64,000 nucleotides of DNA from CAYRDC01 sp964422925 (GTDB lineage: Bacteria > Bacteroidota > Bacteroidia > Chitinophagales > S012-47): positions 3,532 through 67,531 of the forward strand of contig CAYRDC010000014.1 of the NCBI GenBank assembly GCA_964422925.1, written 5' to 3'. The notes beneath the pieces were generated by a model. It searched no databases. It worked only from the letters and a program-made list of their open reading frames with translations, and was not told the origin of the DNA. Positions 59,953 through 64,000 of this stretch are shown piece by piece (the stretch's first letter is position 1; every line of letters begins with the position of its first letter). The position numbers and the translations under genes were made by a program.

Positions 59953-60789
59953 ATGAATTTCATTAAAAAACTGTCATCGGGAAAATCCCAAATTGTAAAA
60001 GACCTTGCCTTTTGTACCCTTCTAAAATCCAAACTCCCCGCAGACAGTAAGAAATTCGATGAGCTCTTTTCTGAGTTAGACAAAATAATCCAAAAAGTCG
60101 ACAGCAAAATCACTCGTGAGGCATTGAGTAATGCGCACGGTGATTGGTACGAGTGGCTTTTAGCTATTACCGCTTGGAATGAATTCCTAAAAGGAAAGAA
60201 ACCCAAGCTAGCAATTCTGCTGCCAAACGTAAGTCAATTTGACGTTTCAAAACTCTACGTTGATGAACTTAGCGAGCTAATTGAGGACTTACGGGAAAAA
60301 GTTGCTAGCAGTTCGGATGTAGAGCTAATTTCTTCCAATCCTGATTTTGTAGTTATTGATAGCAAAATTGCTGGCAAAACACTCGCAAAGGAAAAGCCGA
60401 TTAAAGCCATCACACCTGAGGTTTTAACAAAACTTCAAACCGTTTATCAGCAATTTATCGGTCATTGCGAGTTTAACGATATTGTCGGGTTTGTATCCGT
60501 TAAGAAATCATTTCGGCCAGACCGCAGATTACAAATTGCACATGAGGGTAGTTTGATGAAGGCACTTTATGTACACTTACAAACCCGCCAATGGATACTA
60601 AAACCTATTGGGTTGAAATACTATGCGATGGCAACGAAAGTGGGGCCTAAAGATCGGGATGCATTGAAAACCGTAGCGACCCATTCCATCACAACAGTTC
60701 ACAGTTTGCCGCAAGCGGCAGTTGATAAAGTTTTTGAAGTTAACTCGATAAAACAGGCGCGTGCTGCTTTTGCGCAAGTTCTTTCTTAG
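59953..60789 (+). CDS. Type II restriction endonuclease, Cfr10I/Bse634I family
   Basis: A 278-residue enzyme. The Cfr10I active-site pattern is intact: Asp131 in SSNPDF, then Ser182-x-Lys184 and Glu198 with the same S-to-E spacing (16) as in Cfr10I (S188, E204). KSFRPDRRLQ (about 185-194) carries the R-x-D-R recognition motif of the CCGG-core endonucleases. This family cuts R^CCGGY and works as a tetramer. The target here is predicted from the motifs, not shown. The gene converges with the methyltransferase and overlaps its 3' end by 50 nt. Its codons are more AT-rich than those of the upstream core genes. Confidence 0.88.
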   Translation: MNFIKKLSSGKSQIVKDLAFCTLLKSKLPADSKKFDELFSELDKIIQKVDSKITREALSNAHGDWYEWLLAITAWNEFLKGKKPKLAILLPNVSQFDVSKLYVDELSELIEDLREKVASSSDVELISSNPDFVVIDSKIAGKTLAKEKPIKAITPEVLTKLQTVYQQFIGHCEFNDIVGFVSVKKSFRPDRRLQIAHEGSLMKALYVHLQTRQWILKPIGLKYYAMATKVGPKDRDALKTVATHSITTVHSLPQAAVDKVFEVNSIKQARAAFAQVLS

Positions 60790-62008
60790 CAGTTACTTTC
60801 TTGGAAGTAATTTGCTTTTTAATGGCAAGTCCCAATGCTTTCGCTAATCCGGGTGGAACAGCGTTTCCGATTTGCTTGCCACCGCTAACAAGGGTTATCT
60901 TCTCCCTTCCATAGCACTTAAACTCCCAATCCAAAGGAAAATCCTGCAATACAGCCATTTCAATTGTACTCAATCCTCTGTTTTCAAAAGGATGAATATA
61001 TCTGCCCTTTGCCGGATTGTAAGCAGCAGTTCTAATTGTTACCGAAGGTAAATTGGCGACAAGCCGTCCAAAAGTATCTGCCCCCTGGTGTTTACCGTTT
61101 TTCCAACAGTTAGGCCGCATTTCCAAAGGAAGCACTTTAAAATTCTGACCTTGTTGAATCAACTTCATTCTATTGACCACCTTTTCGGATATGTTCATAA
61201 GCGCATAGTCAGCCCGTTTCTCAGAATTTGATGGAATCTTGGAAAATGCTTGCTCTACACTAATCCATTGTTTGGGTTTATACTTCGGCATATTATCCAG
61301 TTCAGCTACAAAACTCTTCCAAGAACTTTCATCCTTAAAATGAGTAGGCAATGGGAATGACGGCTTTTCAACCCCTTTTATGCCAACCAAGAAAAAACGC
61401 TCCCTGCGTTGAGGTACTCCGTAATCCGCAGCATTCAATATCGCATGTGAAATTCCATAACCTTCACCCTCAAACTGCTTGCACATGTAATCAATAACAT
61501 CATAGTGCTTCTGTTGGGTAATCCCTGTAACATTTTCAAAAATGAACGCTTTCGGCTGAATTCCTTTGACCATTCGTACAAACTCCAAAAACAAATCACC
61601 GTTTTTCTTGTCGTGCTTTCCTTCCTTTTTCCCAATGTTGCTAAAAGGCTGACAAGGAGCACCACCAACCACAAGAGCAACATCACCTTTTTTCAGTCCG
61701 GCAAACTTTAACAATTCATCTGCATCAATTGCCCGTATATCCCCTGGTTCTCTTTCTTTCATAATTCCGTCCTCAATCCACAATGGGTTTTCAAATACCT
61801 TCCACTCCGGCCTGTTATGCTTTAAAGTTTCCCGACAGTTTATATCATTCTCGACACAAACAGAAGTAGTAAAGCCAGCTTGCTCCAAACCAATATCCAA
61901 ACCACCAGCTCCGCTGAACAAACTGACAACAGTTAGCTGCTGACCTTTTGTACTGACATCAATAACATCAATGTAATCTACTTTAGTTTTTCTGTTTGTG
62001 TATTTCAT
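60740..62008 (-). CDS. DNA (cytosine-5-)-methyltransferase
   Basis: A 422-residue C5 methyltransferase. Motif I is FSGAGGLDIG (31-40), the catalytic Cys119 lies in GGAPCQPFS, ENV is at 158-160, QRRER at 200-204, and motif X is GNAVPPGLAKALG. A long variable region between motifs VIII and IX should recognise the target. It would protect host DNA from the adjacent Cfr10I-type enzyme. It is read from the opposite strand, overlaps the REase 3' end by 50 nt and follows the DUF6471 gene with a 4-nt overlap. Confidence 0.95.
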   Translation of the reverse strand: MKYTNRKTKVDYIDVIDVSTKGQQLTVVSLFSGAGGLDIGLEQAGFTTSVCVENDINCRETLKHNRPEWKVFENPLWIEDGIMKEREPGDIRAIDADELLKFAGLKKGDVALVVGGAPCQPFSNIGKKEGKHDKKNGDLFLEFVRMVKGIQPKAFIFENVTGITQQKHYDVIDYMCKQFEGEGYGISHAILNAADYGVPQRRERFFLVGIKGVEKPSFPLPTHFKDESSWKSFVAELDNMPKYKPKQWISVEQAFSKIPSNSEKRADYALMNISEKVVNRMKLIQQGQNFKVLPLEMRPNCWKNGKHQGADTFGRLVANLPSVTIRTAAYNPAKGRYIHPFENRGLSTIEMAVLQDFPLDWEFKCYGREKITLVSGGKQIGNAVPPGLAKALGLAIKKQITSKKVTAKKELAQKQHAPVLSS

Positions 62009-62280
62009 GCTTGCTTTTCCTTTTTGTATGACACAGACGGCTCTTTGACCATATCGGCTGAGATTTCAGGAACAAAGGACTTGCAGCCAATCGCATTGAG
62101 ACATTGAATAAGAAAAGCAGCACTAAATGTGCCCCGACTTATTTTACTGTCAATACTGGCTTTCGTTTCTTTGACACCGATACGGTCCAGCAACTCGACT
62201 AAGTCACTAGTTGTAAATCCTCTCCTGACAAGTTCGGACTTTAACAGTTGTTTTGCCTTGTCATTCCATTCAGAACCCAT
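62005..62280 (-). CDS. DUF6471 helix-turn-helix-like protein, probable controller of the restriction-modification operon
   Basis: A 91-residue protein matching DUF6471: KQLLKSELVRRGFTTSDLVELLDRIG, then the ISRGTFSAAFLIQCLNAIG block. The helical pattern resembles an XRE-type DNA-binding unit. Its stop overlaps the methyltransferase start by 4 nt, so both are made together. It lies just behind a promoter with a palindrome over the start site, the layout of a self-regulating controller (C protein). DNA binding is inferred. Confidence 0.8.
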   Translation of the reverse strand: MGSEWNDKAKQLLKSELVRRGFTTSDLVELLDRIGVKETKASIDSKISRGTFSAAFLIQCLNAIGCKSFVPEISADMVKEPSVSYKKEKQA

Positions 62281-62300
62281 TTCGCAATATTGACATTATT

Positions 62301-62316
62301 TTTGCATATTTGCAAA
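62301..62316 (-). promoter_or_regulatory. Candidate operator for the DUF6471-methyltransferase operon
   Basis: TTTGCA, TATT, TGCAAA: an inverted repeat with further A/T symmetry on both sides. It starts right after the predicted transcription start and about 20 nt before the ATG at 62280. Confidence 0.5.
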
Positions 62317-62324
62317 TAATTCCA

Positions 62325-62352
62325 CAAAAATAATGAACAAAATTTTGTGCAA
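62325..62352 (-). promoter_or_regulatory. Promoter of the DUF6471-methyltransferase operon
   Basis: Minus-strand TTG (62350-62352), 17-nt spacer, TATTTTTG (62325-62332): a full consensus. The predicted start (about 62318) lies beside the palindrome at 62301-62316. Confidence 0.65.
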
Positions 62353-62527
62353 AACAATAGCAGATGGACAAGTAGCCACTATGGCGGCAGACGGATTACA
62401 GAACACAACAATGCTTATAAATCATACCGCAGAACGTTGTAAACTTGAAAGTTACATTTTTAAATAATATTTTATTGTGACTTGATAAGAAACATTTTCA
62501 AAGTGCGGTACGCTTCATAAGCTCACT

Positions 62528-62537
62528 GTTAGGGTGC
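62528..62537 (+). repeat. Left boundary of the two-gene cassette (attC-like core)
   Basis: GTTAGGGTGC stands 16 nt before the ATG of the next gene. It is the exact reverse complement of GCACCCTAAC at 63939-63948. Confidence 0.5.
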
Positions 62538-62553
62538 ATAAAAAAGGACTATT

Positions 62554-63012
62554 ATGAAAAAAACATTTAGACATTCGGCAGGTTTTGGAAAAAGAATGGA
62601 ATATTGGATAATAGGTAAAATGCTTAAAGAAGGTTTAGATGTTTATGTTCCATTAGTTGATGATTTTGGAATAGATGCTGTAATTAGAAAAGAGAATGGA
62701 GAATTTATAGAAGTTCAAATCAAAGCACGCTCAAAAGATGTGGTTTTCGGTGACGCTGCATTATTTGCAGCAATTACTCATCAATACAGAGAAAACTATT
62801 ATTTTGTTTTTTATTCAGAACGTATGGATACTTTTTGGATTATGTCTTCGAAAGAATTTTTAAAGGAAGCAAATCAAAATCAAAACGGCAAGAATAAAGG
62901 AAAATATGTAATTTGGTTTAACGGAAAAAACACAAAAGAACAAACAGAACACACAAAACCACAGTTTAAAAAATATATAGCAACAAATTTTGACAGGTTT
63001 AAAGATAAATAA
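62554..63012 (+). CDS. PD-(D/E)xK-type nuclease-like protein, first gene of the cassette
   Basis: A 152-residue protein. The core pattern is G-I-D41 ... E53-V-Q55-I-K57, i.e. D-x11-ExQxK, typical of restriction-like and DUF4365-type proteins of the PD-(D/E)xK fold. An N-terminal helix (RHSAGFGKRMEYWIIGKML) with a Glu at about 16 supports the fold. It ends in a Lys/Asn-rich tail. The gene is very AT-rich, unlike the core genome. The stop TAA is 1 nt before the next ATG, so both proteins are co-translated. I cannot tell whether it is active. Confidence 0.8.
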   Translation: MKKTFRHSAGFGKRMEYWIIGKMLKEGLDVYVPLVDDFGIDAVIRKENGEFIEVQIKARSKDVVFGDAALFAAITHQYRENYYFVFYSERMDTFWIMSSKEFLKEANQNQNGKNKGKYVIWFNGKNTKEQTEHTKPQFKKYIATNFDRFKDK

Positions 63013-63013
63013 A

Positions 63014-63937
63014 ATGACATTTTTAGAATTAGCAAAAAAAGTATTGTCGGAGATAAAGAAACCTTTGACAGCTAACGAAATTTGGGAAATTGCCAAAGAG
63101 AAAGGCTACACCGAACAATTAAAAAGCCAAGGTAAAACACCTTGGGCTACTCTTGGTGCTCAAATTTACGTTAATGTAAGAGACAAATCTAATACAGAAT
63201 TTGCATCAGTTGGGAAAAGGCCAAAAAGATTTTATCTAAAAAGTCAGAAATCACTATTTGATATTGAAAAAATTGAAACAGACGAAAATCCAGAAGAGAT
63301 AACTGAAAAGAAAATTAATTTTTTAGAAAAAGATTTGCATCCGTTTTTAAGTTATTTTGCATACTACCACTTAAAATGCTTTACTAAAACAATTAATCAT
63401 TCTAAATCATCTAAAAAAGAATATGGCGAATGGGTCCATCCTGATATTGTTGGGTGTATTTTTCCAATTGATGAATGGGATACAGAAGTATTAAATTTAA
63501 GTTCTGCAATCGGAAATACTTCTATTAAAATCATTTCATTTGAGTTGAAAAGAGAATTGAACCTTGGAAAATTAAGAGAAAGTTTTTTTCAATGTGTATC
63601 AAATTCATCTTGGGCAAATGAAAGTTATTTAGTAGCTGCGGAAATTTCAAAAAATGAAGATTTTATGAATGAATTAACTAGATTATCATCTTCATTTGGA
63701 ATAGGAGTTATTAAGCTTGATATTGAAGAACCGATTTCATCTGAAATAATTTTACCAGCAAAAACAAGAGATAATTTGGATTGGGAAACAATTAATAAAT
63801 TAACTTTAAATAAGGACTTTAAGGAGTTTTTAAAAAGAATAAAAAATGATTTGCAAAGTAATGAGATTAGGAAAGAAAAATATGATAAAATATATGAACC
63901 AGAAGAATTAGTTAAACGATTGAAAATGAAAAGATAA
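63014..63937 (+). CDS. HARE-HTH protein with a nuclease-like C-terminus (HrgA-like)
   Basis: A 307-residue protein, start ATG 63014. Residues 1-75 form a HARE-HTH domain (MTFLELAKKVLSEIKKPLTANEIW; PWATLGAQIYVNVRD; RFYLK), a DNA-binding/base-sensing winged helix found in restriction and chromatin proteins. From about 105 a second domain has HPD144IVG and FE177LK179, plus Gln193, a D-ExK-Q arrangement of the PD-(D/E)xK fold. This matches the HrgA group of H. pylori, a gene that replaces a restriction endonuclease. The end is complete (stop 63935-63937). Role in defence is inference. Confidence 0.82.
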   Translation: MTFLELAKKVLSEIKKPLTANEIWEIAKEKGYTEQLKSQGKTPWATLGAQIYVNVRDKSNTEFASVGKRPKRFYLKSQKSLFDIEKIETDENPEEITEKKINFLEKDLHPFLSYFAYYHLKCFTKTINHSKSSKKEYGEWVHPDIVGCIFPIDEWDTEVLNLSSAIGNTSIKIISFELKRELNLGKLRESFFQCVSNSSWANESYLVAAEISKNEDFMNELTRLSSSFGIGVIKLDIEEPISSEIILPAKTRDNLDWETINKLTLNKDFKEFLKRIKNDLQSNEIRKEKYDKIYEPEELVKRLKMKR

Positions 63938-63938
63938 C

Positions 63939-63948
63939 GCACCCTAAC
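63939..63948 (+). repeat. Right boundary of the two-gene cassette (attC-like core)
   Basis: GCACCCTAAC begins 1 nt after the stop codon at 63935-63937 and is followed by ATTGTGTATAAGCAATGG. It pairs exactly with GTTAGGGTGC at 62528-62537. Confidence 0.5.
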
Positions 63949-64000
63949 ATTGTGTATAAGCAATGGCTGGCAAAGTGCTATAAATAAAACGAATATGAAT

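Noticed and set aside
62333..62467. 44-codon frame starting ATGAACAAAATT
   Set aside because: It overlaps the promoter of the divergent DUF6471 operon, has no clear features and no promoter of its own.
62400..62537. A full attC site before the two-gene cassette
   Set aside because: Only the terminal 10-nt core is convincing. I could not find its partner core upstream, and the cores deviate from the RYYYAAC/GTTRRRY consensus, so I report boundaries rather than a whole site.

Overview
The window comes from a chromosome of a member of the Bacteroidota. Evidence: promoter elements of the phylum-specific TTG / TAnnTTTG type upstream of many genes; almost no Shine-Dalgarno sequences; two proteins with type IX secretion (T9SS) sorting domains (a gliding-motility-type C-terminal domain and an M36 peptidase with a type A tail); DUF3467 and DUF4199 genes; a five-helix SdhC; and the gene order tRNAs-tuf-tRNA-Trp-secE-nusG-rplKAJL-rpoBC. 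I cannot place it below phylum level from the sequence alone.

Layout. 1-2671: a secreted caspase-fold protein with TPRs, cut by the left edge. 2767-8468 (minus): a likely operon of a bifunctional (p)ppGpp synthetase/hydrolase, a Fur-family regulator, a STAS protein, PurA and PabB. 8576-12082 (plus): tRNA-Leu and the protein quality-control set tig-clpP-clpX. 12193-17644: a 51-residue small ORF, an AT-rich helical protein of unknown function, riboflavin synthase and a large T9SS cargo protein. 17812-21195: succinate dehydrogenase/fumarate reductase sdhCAB. 21261-28342 (minus): BatA-like protein, degenerate dihydroorotase homologue, DUF4199 protein, two glycosyltransferases and the heptose enzymes GmhA/GmhB. 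28446-29073: a small array of tRNA-Pro-like hairpin repeats, a GIY-YIG nuclease gene and a complete tRNA-Pro. 29128-42564 (minus): the transcription/translation core from four tRNAs and tuf through rpoB-rpoC to DUF3467. 42661-58215: mixed housekeeping genes (hpf, xerC, rpsU, acyl-CoA dehydrogenase, HhH protein, Na+/alanine symporter, M36 peptidase, MBL hydrolase, beta-barrel protein, lipoprotein, KAS III, phosphate transporter, ruvB, icd).

58264 to the end is accessory. It starts with a non-coding stretch of hairpins, including a 36-nt perfect palindrome, followed by the C-terminal remnant of a tyrosine recombinase. Next is a complete type II restriction-modification locus: Vsr-like nuclease, a Cfr10I/Bse634I-family endonuclease with its S-x-K-x13-E and R-P-D-R-R motifs intact, a cytosine-C5 methyltransferase, and a DUF6471 protein that probably acts as controller. 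It ends with a very AT-rich two-gene module (a PD-(D/E)xQxK protein and a HARE-HTH protein with a D/ExK nuclease-like C-terminus), tightly bracketed by exactly complementary 10-nt sequences, as in an integron-type gene cassette.

The most promising novel items are this bracketed two-gene nuclease cassette, the tRNA-derived repeat/GIY-YIG array, the palindrome over the predicted start site of the DUF6471-methyltransferase promoter, and five genes whose TAnnTTTG-type element lies only 4-7 nt before the ATG, which predicts leaderless mRNAs.
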